Positions 50,868-63,997 of a DNA stretch of 64,000 bases are shown piece after piece (position 1 is the stretch's first letter; every line of letters begins with the position of its first letter). Made by a program: the position numbers and the translations under genes. Location of the stretch: NCBI GenBank assembly GCA_030435675.1, contig CM059622.1, positions 7,564,001 through 7,628,000 on the forward strand. The letters run 5' to 3'. The stretch comes from Steinernema hermaphroditum. Lineage: Eukaryota; Nematoda; Chromadorea; Rhabditida; Steinernematidae. The notes beneath the pieces were generated by a model. It was not told where the DNA came from. It saw only the letters and a list, made by a program, of their open reading frames with translations, and searched no databases.

Positions 50868-51584
50868 CTGAAAAGTAGAAAAGGACTTGTTTCGGAAATT
50901 CAGAACACTTCAGAAAAGCGGCACTAAATTCCGCGCGTATGAACTATCGCGAAAGTTACTTCGGAGATCGATGCGTCTCCACTAGCGGTAGACCGGTCAT
51001 TGTCTGTCAGTTTCGCAAAAACGAACGACCTAAACGTCTAAAACAAGACCTCCTGAGACTGTCTGCAAAATGTCTCGTCTGAAGGAATGCCACGGCAAAA
51101 TGCCCGCTCGCGGAAAATAAAACAAAGAGCCTCAAGAAGACATCTAGAAGATGTCCATCGACATCACTTCGATTCCGAGTCCACGGAGGAGAAGTTGCCG
51201 ATGCGCCGTCGACAACACTGCAACCGGATTCATCCTCCGTTCGTCTTCAGTCGGATCGTCGCGAGACCACCATCATGTTCAGCACGTCTCGTCTCTTTCC
51301 GCCATCTACGTACGTTCCCGTCTCTCCTACGATTCGCCCTTCCTTCGCGATTCCACCCTCTTTCGAGGCGCAATCATCGGCTCAGAATCGCTCTATGGAG
51401 CGCTTTTCCCTTCTCGATTCCGCGCCTCCCTAATCTTTGCGACCGCGTGAGTCACCTCTTCGGCGCGGACCGAGCGCCGCACAGTCGTCTTCTCTGTTCG
51501 GTGACAAACACTGGTTTTCAGCCGTGCCTTTCCGCGCTCACTTAATCGGTGCTTCTCCGTTTCAGATCGATTGGGACTTCCGAG
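50868..51584. other. Divergent promoter region of NDUFS6 and ARPC5
   Basis: About 720 bp between two start codons pointing away from each other. No coding or repeat feature was recognised. GTTTCAG at about 51560-51565 is a 3' splice site before the ARPC5 ATG. Confidence 0.45.
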
Positions 51585-52129
51585 ATGGCGAAGAACATGG
51601 AGAGCACGAGTTACCGGAAGATCGACGTCGACGCGTACGATCCGGACAAGTTCGAAGACACCGAAGACGTCGAAACTCCTGGAATTGGACCCGATGAGCG
51701 CCAGGTGACGCAGTTGCTCTCCTCCAACCAGAATATCGAGGCCCTGCACGCTGCTCTTCTGAATCCTCCTCTGAAGTCGAAGAATCAGGTGAGTCTTGTG
51801 GAGAGCTTTCCACAGCAGTCCCCGTTATAGGCGGTGAAGGACAGAGCCACGGCTCTGGTCACGCGTGTGCTTACGTCCTTCAAGACGAACGAAATCGAAG
51901 GTGCTGTGCAGAAGCTGGACGATGACGAGGCCGACCTTCTTATGAAGTACGTCTACAAGGCCATGGACATCCTCGCCGACGGCGCCAACTGTCAGTATCT
52001 TCTCGTGTGGCATGCGCAGGTTCTCTGTTCCTTTCTTGGCCACCATCTGATTGGATTTTGTTTCAGATCATTCAGCGCAGCGGCTTGGGCGCCGTTATGC
52101 GTGTGCTCAGCGACAGAAGACGCGTATGA
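51585..52129 (+). CDS. ARPC5: Actin-related protein 2/3 complex subunit 5
   Basis: ARPC5 (p16) is part of the Arp2/3 actin nucleator. The product starts MAKNMESTSYRKIDVDAYDP, continues ALLNPPLKSKNQ, then after a short intron AVKDRATALVTRVLTSFKTN and DLLMKYVYKAMDILADGANC. After a second intron it ends IIQRSGLGAVMRVLSDRRRV, about 150 aa, the full length of the family. A GTTTCAG acceptor lies 19 nt upstream of the ATG. Its 3' end faces that of PIGN, 137 bp away. Confidence 0.93.
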
Positions 52130-52266
52130 TCGCCCCGGAAGTTCATTCTTGAGTCGCCTTTCTAACATTGTAAATTGCTCGATGTTCTTCGTATTTATTC
52201 TAATAATCACAGTTTCTTGCATTAAATACAGATTAAAGCCATAAATAAGTTCGCCAACAGGAATAG

Positions 52267-55200
52267 TTAAACGGCAGTACCGTCCTTCTGGCTGCGGAAC
52301 CACACCGAGAGATCAACAAACTTGACGGGAAACAACAAGTTGGCACCGTGAAGAAGTAAGAAGATGAAGAGCGACGCAAACAACGAGATTAGGTAGTTGC
52401 TTATGCTCATTCCGATGTCGAGCCAGCTGCCATCATCCTTCAAGAAGAAGAAGAAGATCTGAAGAGAATACCAGGATTTAACTAGCTTAGGACCAAACTT
52501 ATCATACCATTGCCATCGTGTTCGTGATAATCAGGACCAGGATGGAGAGACGTGGAACTCCCCGACGATCTTGATGAAGAATGGTAGTGTAGGCGAAGGC
52601 TACGAGGGCGAATGGGATCGCTATCTTCACGATGAGGAGTGCAGCCATAGTGAACGGAGAGAAAACAGTAAGGAATAGTCGAAGAAACGAAGGATTGAAG
52701 CTATTCAGCGAAGCGATATTTCCGGTTCCGAAAAACCCGAGAAGTATGAAAGCAACCAACATGACGGCGCGATACCACTCGCGAAGTGAAAAAGAACCAT
52801 GAATGTCATCCATTCTGGAATCTGAAACAAGCATTTATAACATTTGAACTAACTATCGACCTACCTGATCTTTTTCTAGAGGAGTCGGACGTGAAGGAGA
52901 TACGCAAGAAGTCCAGATCACTAAGGTGGCTCATTTCAAGGCGAACAAAGACTCCGAGAAGACCCGCATATAGAATAAGAAACACAGATTCATAGGCAAG
53001 TGACAGCAACGAGTAGGGCACTGAAAACGCTGCACCCCACACAGTAAGGCGCTCAATTATGCCAGAAGAAGGCGTAGTCGGCAGTACGAATGCCATTGGC
53101 AAGGATGCCCAGGCACAAAAGGAGACAGTCCATGGCACAGATTCCGTTAGATTTGCCAAGGCGATGAGTGCAGCACAGGCAGCATGGAAACCACTGAGAA
53201 TGCGGACAGTTTTCCACTGTTCCATCTTCTGGGAAATCACGAAGAGTCCAGCAGAGGTGAGAAGAGGAGCACAAAAGCACAGAAATGGAGAGGGACTGTT
53301 TCCGACTGTATCGAGTTGTGGAAAGAGCGAAAGGGCGATGCAACAAGCGTTCCAAACTTGAGTCCAACGTTTCAAATGTTCCGTCTTTGTTAGCTTCGGG
53401 TACGCAATCATAAGCAGAGTTATCAGAGAGAGGAAGGCTCGATTGGTGAAGGAAATCACGAAGGTCGAGGTGACAATGACTGAAATCAAACATTTTCGTC
53501 TGACTTTCGTGTATTTCTCACCGGATAAAGACAATCTAAGGAACCAAGCGGAGATATTCGTCGTCAAAGAGGAGAAGTTACCGCCCTGGTATAACTCCAC
53601 TCCCTGCTGATAATTGGAGAGAGCATCACGTAGATAAATCGACGTGCCACGAATATTGTGAGTAATGGAGAACAGCCAAATGGGCATCATCACGTAAATG
53701 AAGTTGGTGAACGGTAGTCTCTGAAGAAGCAAGAAGAGTGAGGCCACAAGCATAACAATGCAGAACGCTTTGTTCGGTCGAAAGAAGGAATGATCAAGGG
53801 GTGGAAGTGAAGAGCTTCTAAAATCCGATATGACAGAATAACACTGGAAAGGAGCCAACCTAACGACGAGGGAATAAATTAGTGAAATCCAGGCGATGAA
53901 TGTTGACGCTATCGCAAATCCAAGAGATCTTCGCTGGTAACGGTGGAAGTAGAGGAGGGCGTCTCTGATTCGAGGAATCCAAGAGATGGCGATAGACGCT
54001 GCATTGTTGAATTGACCTCTCTTCGCTATATCCATGAGACCAGAATCGAGCTTACTCAATACTGAGAAGCTGAACTCAGGGTAATCCTTGAATAAAAATG
54101 GCAGTGAATGCTTCTGTCGTTCCTCTCTCTTGACGTAATATTGATCCGCCATCTGCCGAAGATTCGCGCGTGCCGCTTGGAAACGGTATCGCTCTGAACC
54201 ACTCAACATATCGAGTGGCAAAATGCCCACAGAATTCAATGGAATTGCGCATCCTAACAGAGCAGCCATGAGCGGACCAAGATCTACTTGATTCACTGTC
54301 CTCTTTACGGCAGATTCTGCAACTCCAGATCCCCATGCAACAAGAGGAGTAACGATTTCGTCGTCAGTACCGGAACCATGCGATCCCCAGTCGGTCATTC
54401 CGTGGTCGGCTGTGAAGAGAAATGCCGTTCTGTAAGACAAGAACCATTAAAACTGAACAAACTCGCAACACAAACCGTTTATCTCCGTAGAAGTCATTGA
54501 AAAGCTTTACGACTCTCTGAATTCCCTCATCAACTATGCGAATGTTGTCAATATAATTCTGGGAGTGGGGTTTGTAGCCGTGGCCATTAGAGTCCAAGCC
54601 AAGCAAGTGCAGGAAAAAGACAATCTTTTTCGCACGGAGTCGTTTCGCAAGGGATTCGTCTGTCCGCGCGGATTCAAATAACTTCTAGATAGATATTGTA
54701 AATCCATCGACAGGCGGATAATTTACCTGCAGGTGATCAAAAACCCATACGTCTAGGGAAGATGCGTCTTTTCTGGCAAAATCTTCTTCTTCGGAGGAGT
54801 AGGTAAACGTGTGGATGTGCGGATTATTTTCGGCAAACATCGGGAGAATGTCGGGAGAACCCCAGGACCATGTTTCCACTGAACGGTTGAAGATCGAGTC
54901 GAAAGGAACAGGATTGTGCTTCCATCCGTAAGCTATCGCGCTGACATCTTCGTAGAATCCGGCCGCCATCGCAACATGTCCCGGTCGCGATTCCGTGGGG
55001 ACGTGACTTAAGCTGACACCCCATGAACCCTGAGAGAAGACTTTTTTCAAGAACACGACATTCTAGGGCTTACCTTCCCATTCCTTATGATGTCCTGCAA
55101 GAAAGGCGCTTTTTCCGGGTGTTCGAAGAATGTCCTCGATCGCAATCCATCTAGATTTTTGATAGAAAGATTCAAAAAAGCGGAAACTACCAGCTGAGAA

Positions 55201-55350
55201 GAGGACGAGACGGTCTGCAAGCCCGACTTCCTGGCTGATCGGATGCGGCGTTGTCCCCTTGACGAGTGGTGACGTGTAGTAGACGTCAAAGATGGAATAA
55301 ATGAGCACCAGATGGACGAAGACTCCGAGGGATACGAACGGGGCGAGCAT
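52267..55350 (-). CDS. PIGN: GPI ethanolamine phosphate transferase 1
   Basis: PIGN adds ethanolamine phosphate to the first mannose of GPI anchors in the ER. The start is taken at [20 protein letters not shown] (55350), matching the family N-terminus; an ATG at 55398 is an alternative. The lumenal catalytic domain shows [19 protein letters not shown] restored by splicing, [54 protein letters not shown] and [14 protein letters not shown] (metal-binding Asp/His). A long multi-pass membrane half follows, with [20 protein letters not shown] and [16 protein letters not shown] near the end. It ends [12 protein letters not shown]. Introns are about 40-50 nt. It is head to head with RAD54, 285 bp between starts. 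Confidence 0.92.
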
Positions 55351-55635
55351 GCTTTTCAGGACGTGGTCTCTGCATATGCGCGGAGTCTGCAGCAACAAAT
55401 GCTGTCTCCGAGACAGACAGACGCGAGACTACGCGTGGCAGAGAAGCTGCGAATAAACTGTGACCCCAGGGCCAATGGCCAAGAGATAGACAGAGACAAC
55501 TGGAGACAATAGACGCTCGGTGTCTACAAGAGGTCTCGAAGCGATTCGGTGGATGTCGATGTGCGGAAATGCAAAGATTTCGATGACTCTGGTCAGCCGG
55601 CTTCCAACAGCGTTCGGATCTTGTTCGTTCTCCAG
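55351..55635. promoter_or_regulatory. Shared divergent promoter region of PIGN and RAD54
   Basis: Only 285 bp separate the two start codons, which face away from each other. The interval must hold both promoters and both 5' splice or trans-splice acceptors (TATGCAG for PIGN, TTCTCCAG for RAD54). No TATA box was identified. Confidence 0.5.
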
Positions 55636-58516
55636 ATGGTAAGTGCCCATGTGTTCCAACATCATCTTTAGCTGACATATTCCAGAGACGAAGTTTGGCG
55701 CCGTCGCGAGTGCCATCAGTCCCCAACAGCCCGCTTGTACGCGGAAAGGAGCCCGAATCGTCGGATTCGGAAGACGACGGCCAGAAGAAGAGGAAACGGA
55801 TAAAGAATGCGAAGCCAGAGTATGAGCCGACGCCTCTTCTACCGTCCGAGCGTGATTCCTACCTCAGCCCCTACCGGATGATGCTGGTGAACGCCATCGA
55901 GTCGCCGGGAACCTCGAAGTCGGACCACGAAGCGATCTTCCAGAAGCTCCTTGCGAAACCATATAAGGTGCCCATCGCCGGGTATACAGGTACGCTGTTC
56001 TCCTAACTTTGATGATTGTGGATGTGCTTCTAGGCGGAGCTAGTGGGAAAGCCTTGGGTCTACGTCGTTCCGGAATGAGGGTTGCTCTCTACGACCCTTA
56101 TGCTGAAGGAGCGTTGGTCGTCTTCATACCGCCTGATATGACGGCACAAGAAAAGATGAAGATCGAAGAGAAGAAAAAGCTTGTGCACGTGGTTGTGGAC
56201 CCTATGCTCGGAAAAATCCTTCGTCCTCATCAGCGAGAAGGCGTCAGGTTCATGTATGACTGCGTGACAGGAGTGAAAATTCCCGAATTCAACGGCTGCA
56301 TCATGGCCGATGAAATGGGTCTTGGAAAAACACTGCAGTGCATCACATTGCTTTGGACATTACTAGTTCGTTAACATGTGGAGGCCGTGTTGATCTTTTG
56401 GTTCTCTCTAGAGGCAGAGTCCGGAAGCCAAACCCATGATCAACAAGGCGGTGATTGTTTGTCCTAGTAGTCTTGTGAAGGTAAGGTGGATGGACTTTGT
56501 GTGTTTACTCCGGAACGTTTTAGAATTGGGACAGAGAAATCGCGAAGTGGCTGGGAGGACGCCTCAATTCGTTGCCGATCGACTCAGGAAAGAAGGACGT
56601 CATACACAAGAATCTTGGTAATTGTATATCGCTTAAGTCCATATGTCTATGATGCAACAGAAAGTTTCATGGGTTACATCGGCCCCCGGAGTCCGATCCC
56701 CGTAATCATTATTTCCTACGAAACGTTCCGGTTGCACTGCGAGGTTCTCCACAAAAGTGAGGTTGGACTCGTTATCTGCGACGAGGTAATCTTGTAACGA
56801 TGGCACTTACTGTATTCTCTTCGATTTAGGGCCATCGTTTGAAAAACAGTGACAATCAGACGTACCAGGCACTCTCCGGGTTGCAGTGTTCACGGAGAGT
56901 ACTGATTTCCGGAACACCCATTCAGAATGATCTCTTGGAGTATTACAGGCTCGTTTTGAAGTATATGTGCGTTGCCTACATTCTTGTTTTAGTCTTGTTA
57001 ATTTTGTGAATCCCGGTTTATTGGGAACTGCGTCCGAATTTAAGAAGCGATTTGAGAGCCCCATTTTGAGAAGTCGCGATTCAGAAGCCACGAAGGAACA
57101 GCAAGATTTGGGCACTGAGAAGCTGAAGGAGATGTCATCAGTCGTCAGCAGCTGCATTATCCGGAGAACTTCTGCACTGCTCACTAAATATCTGCCGGTA
57201 CTTCCATTTGAACTGTGTCTTGGCTAGTGTAATGCCACGAATCGTTCAGATTAAGTACGAGCTGATCGTTTGCTGTAAACTTTCCGAAATGCAACAGAAC
57301 ATCTACAGGAAGCTTATCAAGTCGCGTGCCGGAGAGCTGACGAACGAGGAAGGAAAGATGACGACGACAACATTGTCCTTCATTACAAATATAAAGAAGC
57401 TGTGCAACCACCCGGCTCTCATTTATGACAAAGTTACGGGCGACGAACCGGGATACAGATGTACGCTACTCTGATGCAGGCATTGTTAGCGTTATTCCTC
57501 TAGGTTGCCGCTCTCTCTACCCACAAGGATTCAACTCCAAGACGATGGATACCGCGCTATCCGGAAAGATGCGAGTTCTGGATTATCTGCTGGCGGTCAC
57601 CCGCAAGAACACAAATGATAAGTTTGTGCTTGTGTCCAACTACACCCAAACACTCGATGCCTTTATTGAGGTACTAGCTAGTCTTTCGGAGAGAAGTACA
57701 TAAAGCGTTTTAGTTATGTAAACTGCGAAATTATCCATTCGTCCGTCTCGACGGCTCCATGTCAATCAAGCAGAGAGGCAAAATCGTTGAAAGGTTTAAC
57801 GACCCCGAGAGCCCGGAGTTCGTTTTCTTACTGTCATCGAAAGCTGGTGGATGTGGCCTGAATCTGATCGGCGCCAATCGGTTAGTGATGTTCGATCCTG
57901 ACTGGAATCCGGCCAACGACGACCAAGCAATGGCTCGAGTATGGCGTGACGGTCAGAAGAAGCACTGCTTCATCTACAGATTGATTGCGGTGCGTTCATT
58001 TGGCGCCGCAGAGATCCATGTTCTGCTTTAGACGGGAACCATCGAAGAAAAGATGTTCCAGCGCCAAACGCACAAGAAAGCGCTATCTTCATGTGTCGTC
58101 GACGAAGAAATAGACGTTGCGCGGCACTTTTCCAGCGATCAGCTGAAGACTCTATTCGAATTAAATATGGATGTGAGTAGTGACACCCACGAAAAGTAGG
58201 CATTTGTCGCGTCGTCCTGTTTACAGCGATTCCATTTAGATTAAAATGCAAACGATGCTTGAATGGAATTGAATCCGTGGAGCCTCCCGTGAACGCCGAT
58301 ACGAATTCCGACCTTTCAAACTGGTACCACTGTCAGAGGGACCTAAGAAAAGTTCCTGATCAAATTCTGCGGTCGATCTTTTCCTGCGGTATGATTTCAT
58401 TCGTGTTCCACCAGAAATCACATGAAGTGGATGTCGATAAAAAGGTCTCCCAGGAGGAGTCACCACCGGATGACGATGAGAAGGAAAACCAGCAAGCTGA
58501 AGATGATTCTGAATAA
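55636..58516 (+). CDS. RAD54L: DNA repair and recombination ATPase RAD54
   Basis: RAD54 is the Swi2/Snf2 translocase that works with RAD51 in homologous recombination. The frame upstream of LAPSRVPS has no ATG. A 47-nt intron (55639-55685) joins a lone ATG to AGACGAAGT, giving [11 protein letters not shown], which agrees with the conserved N-terminus. Motifs: [40 protein letters not shown] (Walker A), [18 protein letters not shown] (DEGH box split by an intron), [66 protein letters not shown] and [20 protein letters not shown], then [13 protein letters not shown]. The C-terminus has [15 protein letters not shown] and an acidic end. About 12 short introns are present. Confidence 0.93.
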
Positions 58517-58769
58517 CTTTTTTTTACGTCACCCGTCGTTTTTTCGTCGTTACGTTTTTTTTACAACGCCCCTTTGTTTTTCCTGTTTTTGCATATGGTG
58601 GCACCGGGCGTGGAACTGTTTATATGTAATATTTTGGTCGATAAACGCCGCCAGCCGCGTATTCACTTTACGCCAACGGTCCTAAAGAGACGCAAAAGGC
58701 GTTGAATTAAACATGAGAGGCCCCGAGGGCGTTCGTCTCCGCATTTTTGTATGGAACAGAAGAAGCGCG

Positions 58770-61229
58770 ATGGTCGACGAATGCAGCGTGAGCCGCGGCC
58801 TCGAGAACCTCACTGACCGCGAGCTTCTTGACATAATCAAGGTGGTCGCGCAGGACCTCCAATTCCGAAGCGACCTCTACTTCCAAATAAAGTGGGTACT
58901 CTCTTGACCTCGGAATACGGTAAGCCATCTAGACGGCGCGAGACGGAGTGCCAGAAGTTCGGCGAAGAACACGCGGGCAGCGACCTCGGCTGCTGCTTCT
59001 GTGGGAGCGCCTTCCGGTTCTTCCGGAGACGTCTAGTCTGCGAGGAATGCCGTAGACATGTCTGCAGGACGTGTCTGTCTATGGGCGTCTGTCCGGCGTG
59101 CGTCTCCGAGAGACTTCTGAAGCAGCAATGGGTCGAGTGGGGCGTCCTCTGTCCCTACTCGCAGGGCCACTTCGGTCTCTCGAAGCTCGTCGTCTCCGAC
59201 GGCGACGTCCGCGTCGACTGGACGACGCGCGCCAAGATCGAGCTCCACACCATCCACCAGTTGGAACACTCTCTCGACGACGCCCGGGTCAACTTCACCG
59301 TCACAGGTACCGCATCCCTGCGCGGAACACAGTAACCCTGGCTCAGACGGCACTCTGGAGTCGGCTCGACAGAAACTCGTCCTCGCGCTTCTCGAGTACT
59401 CATCGGCGTCTTCGCACTACGCCTACATCGACGATGCCATCGTCGACATCCGGGTGAGTTCGGGAAGCCCGCGTCGCTCGATACGTCTTTCAGAGGATCC
59501 TCTCGAAGCGGTGGAACTGCATCCAAACGGGCGAAGTGCGTGTCGAGACCGTCGGCTACTTCCACCTCCTCGCCAACGCCATCATCGCTACCGTAGTCAC
59601 CATTTCCAAGACGGCGAATCGGCGAAATTCTCTCTCCTTCAGAAGGCGATCAGTGAGAATTTCCGTTGTTTCGTGTTCTCTGCGCCTTCTGGGTCGACTT
59701 CTCAGGGTCAGGCACAAACCCAGATCCGATCTCTGATCTTAAAGGCGGCCTCTTCCTCTTTTTTTGTGTGGCCTCGAATCGGCGACTCTTCGCAACTTCT
59801 GCGTCTTGTTTACGACGCCTCCAAAAGCGTTATTCTTGCACTTTTCAAGGCTTCTGTCGCATTCGTTAGCGACGTTCCACTTATTTAGTCGCCGATCGCT
59901 ACTTGATTCGCCGCTCGGCTGCACCGGCGTTTAACTATGTTAATTCAAGGTTAGGTTGCGCCCGAAGAACGAATGCACTTTGCGAAAAAAGACCTTGAGC
60001 CGCGAGGGGTGTGTGAACTCCTTAACCGAGGCGCCGACAAGCAGACTTTATTCACAAGCTTTTGCATTAAACACTGACCCAGAGATACGGTAGACTGGTT
60101 TTCCTCCGAAAGAAGTTCTTCCCTAAAAGATGCACTGACCTAGACGAGCTTAACCGGGCTCAGTCTTCCGGAGGAACGCTGCAGGGACATGGAAGAGGGT
60201 CTGCTCCTCCTCACCTGGTGTTTTCAGATGGCTTTTCCACCGCTTCTGGACGTCGACTTCGACGAGTCGGCGACCCTCAGCAGTAACTGGTTCGTGAAGG
60301 CACCCTTCTCGTCCCCGAGAGGCTCGATGCGTTCCCAGTGCGCCTCGAGACTCGTCAATAGCATCACGACGCCGCAGCTATTCACCTACGGTAGCCTCGA
60401 CGAGGCCTCTGAGATTGAGTTCGACTCTGTTGACGACCTCCTCGAGGCAGCGAACACTCCTACGAGCGGAAGCGAGTGCTCCGGACACCCTTCGGCGGGT
60501 CTTCTGCGCATCCACATCGAAAGACGCCTCATATCGGCGCGGAACGGGGAGCGCGTCCGGATTCTGGCGCGCGTCGAGATCGGTGAGTCTTCAGACCTTC
60601 AGAAGACGCTCCTCTTCCAGAGGACGAAGACCAAGTGGAACTCGTGTGGTACAACGGCCGCGGGGAGCTGAAGTCGGGCGGCAGAACATTGATCTCTCGG
60701 CGCGCGACGGCCTCCGTCCTCGAGATCTTCGACGTCGTCCCCGAGGACAGTAGCCAGCTCGTTTGCATGGCCATCGGCCCCATCTCCCTCGCCTCCGACG
60801 TCGCCTATCTCGAAGTTTCTGGTGAGTCCCTCGAAGAAGGCACGGAATTTGGCGCCTTCCAGACGAAGACGTCGCCGGAGAGGAGCCCCTCTTCGTCGAC
60901 CCTCTTCACGCCTCCAGACTGCGCAACGGCACTACAGTAACCCTGAAGTGTCGCGTGACCGGGCATCCAGAGCCGCACGTCTCCTTCCACATCAACAACA
61001 ACTTGGTCGTCGTGGGGCGACGGCACCAGATCGGTATCTCCTTCCCCCGCCGAGCCTTCCATGGTGCTCTTCTTCAGATCACGTCGACGATTGCTGGATG
61101 CTCCGTATCAGCGAGTGCTCGCTGGCCGACGAGGGAAACTACGCCGCCGTTGCCAGCAGCAGAGTCGGAAAAGCAGTTTCGCGCACGCGCCTCTCCCTCC
61201 TCGACTTCGCCAAGATGTCAGATGCTTAA
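58770..61229 (+). CDS. Rab-binding FYVE-like zinc-finger protein with C-terminal Ig domains
   Basis: The first exon (MVDECSVSRGLENLTDRELL) and the next form a Rab-binding helix plus FYVE_2 zinc finger: CCFCGSAF, CEECRRHVCRTCLSMGVCPA, with paired CxxC ligands as in rabphilin, Slac2 and Slp effectors of Rab27/Rab3. The segment QQWVEWGVLCPYSQGHFGLS to about 59650 is of unknown fold. After a gap of about 570 nt (59650-60228) come exons with MAFPPLLDVDFDES and two I-set Ig domains: VELVWYNGRGELKSGGRTLI to QLVCMAIGP, and TTVTLKCRVTGHPEPHVSFH to DEGNYAAVASSRVGKAV. It ends DFAKMSDA. The join is in phase, but TTTTCAG directly precedes ATGGCT at 60230, so this could be two genes. An ATG at 58713 is an alternative start. 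Confidence 0.6.
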
Positions 61230-61396
61230 GCGGTCACGAGATTTTGTCTCTTCATTTATTTTCTACACAGACAATAATTAAACAATCGCTGGAACGATGT
61301 GTGAGCAAACCGTCAACGACTTTAACAATAACGCACTAGAAGAATTTTTGACACAAAGTGGGACATAAGAGAAATAGTGCTTACGTGCAAACCACT

Positions 61397-63997
61397 TTAT
61401 CGACTCGGTCGACGCTGTTTTGCTTGTTCTTTTTCCTCAACCTGTAAATATCGAAATGGAGAAAATTGCCACAAGAGGAAATCCTACCTGCTTGTCGGTC
61501 AAAGCCAGATAATAGACGGGGGGCGTGGTCTCCGTTTTCCGAAACAGAGTAGAGATATCAGCACCGTCCCGGGGCGGCTTCTCAATTTGAGATTCCTCTT
61601 CTACAAGGAGCATTATAAAATGCAGATAGGAAATGACACACCTTTGCGCTTTTTGGCAGGACTCGGCTCTTCTTCGCGACCGCCATTCTTGAATCGCTCC
61701 AATCTTCGAGCCAGAATTTCTTCCTAAAATCCCAATCACCCGATGAACTGCACGGATCGAGGCAAACAAACCTTGGTATCAGCGGAGGATTTGGGAGTGT
61801 CGACTGTCGTCTGGCTCCTCTTAGCATCCTTAAAATTTTTAAAGTTAAAAAATATGCCGTATTGATTTTACGTACCTTGTTTTCGATGGTAACTGTCAAA
61901 TTCATTGCAGGACTACCGAGCGACGGTCGTTTGGGCGTACCCTTGGGAGGATCAGCTTTTAGGCACGAAAGCAGCTGAAATGTATGATAAGAAATACCAC
62001 AGAAAAGCGCTCTACTTGCTTCATCACAGGTGCTGAAATCAACTCTCAGTCCTTTCTTGTTCTCAGATGGCCACTGAATGTAATGAAGTCGATAACGAGC
62101 CAGGGCCGCCTCAGCTACACTTTTGTACTAAACGGAAGCGGATGAATAAGCAGCTGTAAGATGGATTTACCTGGACAAAGCAATCAGTCTTAATGTTGTT
62201 CATCCAAAAGTCGGTTTCCTTGTCAAAGTCGCCGAACTGGGACAACAAAGTGAAAAACTGCCTATTGTTCAAAGGGCGCGTCAGTCCAGAAATGTGAATT
62301 ACGTTGCTTGCACGGTGCCTAACACAGCGAATTTGACACGATTCTTCAAAAGATCTGTAAACTCACCGAGCGGGACTGACCTCCCTCGAACGCTTGTAAC
62401 CATCCACCGTGATGCGTTCACCACCCACAATTGTGTCAGGAGCTTCTTCGAAGTCCTTGTTGTGAGCCTCCTTGCCGTTCTGCTCCTCGCTTTCTTCCAT
62501 AGTTGCTTCGGATTCCTGAGATCCCTGAAGAGCAACATCATCACGTTTTTGCGCGAGAAACACTCACGTTTGGAACTTCCTCATCGAAATCCAACTCGTC
62601 CTCATTATGGTAGCGTTCAGGCAAACCTGAAAGGGCTGCAATGACTACGCGCCAAGAAACTAGAGCTCAAACCTTTATCGGACTGCTCAGAACTTTCTTT
62701 CTCGGGAGGAGAGGGAGAGGATGACACAGGTTCTTCAGAGTGGCGCGCTTCCGCCTCCTCCGATGACTCCTCAGGGGCCTTGTGCTGTTCGTCCACACTC
62801 TGGCTCTCTTCCTCCGGATTCGTGGCCGCCATGTTCTCCTCGGCTTCGTCTTTCTGGTCATCTTGGGTTTCCATGGAGCTCTCCTCCTGGCTGACACTTC
62901 CGCTTTCGACGTCTTCGTTCTCCGCGGCTGTCATCTCCTCTTCGTTCAGCGGTTCTTTCGCGTCGACCATTTTGACAGCTGAAATCACTTCCTTCAAAAA
63001 TCGCCACTTGCAACTCGCGAACGCCAAAATCCGAAATTGAAAACTCTCTCATGGCATTCGCGGCGGGACCACAAGCCAGCTGATGTCGACCTTTGCCGCG
63101 ACGAACAAAAGTAGCGAAATATTCCAACCACCTCGCAACCACCTACGGATTATGGTTCCCGATTTCGGACTGATTGCTGAATGGCGTGCTTGTGGGATTG
63201 GGAGGTGACCGGAGGTCGACGGAGGCTTTGGTTGCTAGGGAGGGTGCCAGCGCTGTGCGCGCCTTTGGGTTGCCTGCAGGAAGCTTTGGGAAGGGGAGGC
63301 TTTTCCCTTTTACTCGCGCACGTGATTCTTTCTTAGGCGAAGCGCCGCTATTATTTATCCTATTATTAGGTTTCTTTTGGGAGGAAATGGGATCGAACGA
63401 GGCCCCAATGATGCGCGTTTTTCGGTGATTTTTGTTTTAGGGTTATCTCTGCTCACCGTCATCGGCGTTGTCCGCCGGTTCTTCTGTCCCCATTTCTTCT
63501 TCCGTGGGTTTAACCTCCTCTGACGACTCTTCTCTCTTTGCGCTCACATCGTTTTCCTCCTGCGCGATTTCCTCCTTCTCTTCATCCGCATCCTCTGGTG
63601 CATTAGGGTCTTCTAGAACCTCTTCCGACTCTCCCTGAGGCTCGTCCTCCGGACTCTTTTCGCGTTCGTCCTTTTGTGGAACTGCATTTCTGGCGGGCTC
63701 TTCTGATTGCTCCCTTTCTTCTTCGTTATCTTCCTCGGCCACTCCCGATTTTTCTTCCTCTATTTCGTTCGGATCGCCCTGGGTGGCCTCCGCTTCGGCG
63801 GCACTGGTCACTTCCTTCTCTTCTTCTTCTTCTTTTTTGGATGCCGTCGATTCCTGGTCCGAGTCCCGCCGGGAGCGTTTGGTTTCTGGCTCATGGACGG
63901 TCGTGTTTGCGGACTGCGAGTCGTCGGCATCAGCATCGGCGTCGGCATCTGATTCCGACAACCTCACCTGCTCTGAAATGGAATATTACGGTACACA
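61397..63997 (-). CDS. ACIN1: Acinus (apoptotic chromatin condensation inducer), ASAP/EJC component; 5' end outside window
   Basis: Acinus forms the ASAP complex with SAP18 and RNPS1 at the exon junction complex. On the minus strand: a long acidic region (QESTASKKEEEEEKEVTSAA; MVDAKEPLNEEEMTAAENED), then LPERYHNEDELDFDEEVPN and GYKRSREVSPAR. An RRM-like domain follows: SNVIHISGLTRPLNNRQFFT, LLSQFGDFDKETDFWMNNIK. At the C-terminus is the RSB motif DISTLFRKTETTPPVYYLAL then TDKQ, which binds RNPS1 and SAP18, and VEEKEQAKQRRPSR with a stop at 61397. A 0.46-kb interval (62983-63446) separates the two acidic exons. They join in phase, but ATG 62972 also follows a TGATTTCAG acceptor, so a second start there is possible. 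No SAP domain is seen inside the window. Confidence 0.82.

Noticed and set aside
59310..59350. A 26-nt intron in the Rab-effector gene
   Set aside because: Using CTCAG at about 59345 as acceptor gives a 40-nt intron that keeps frame and fits the normal size range here.
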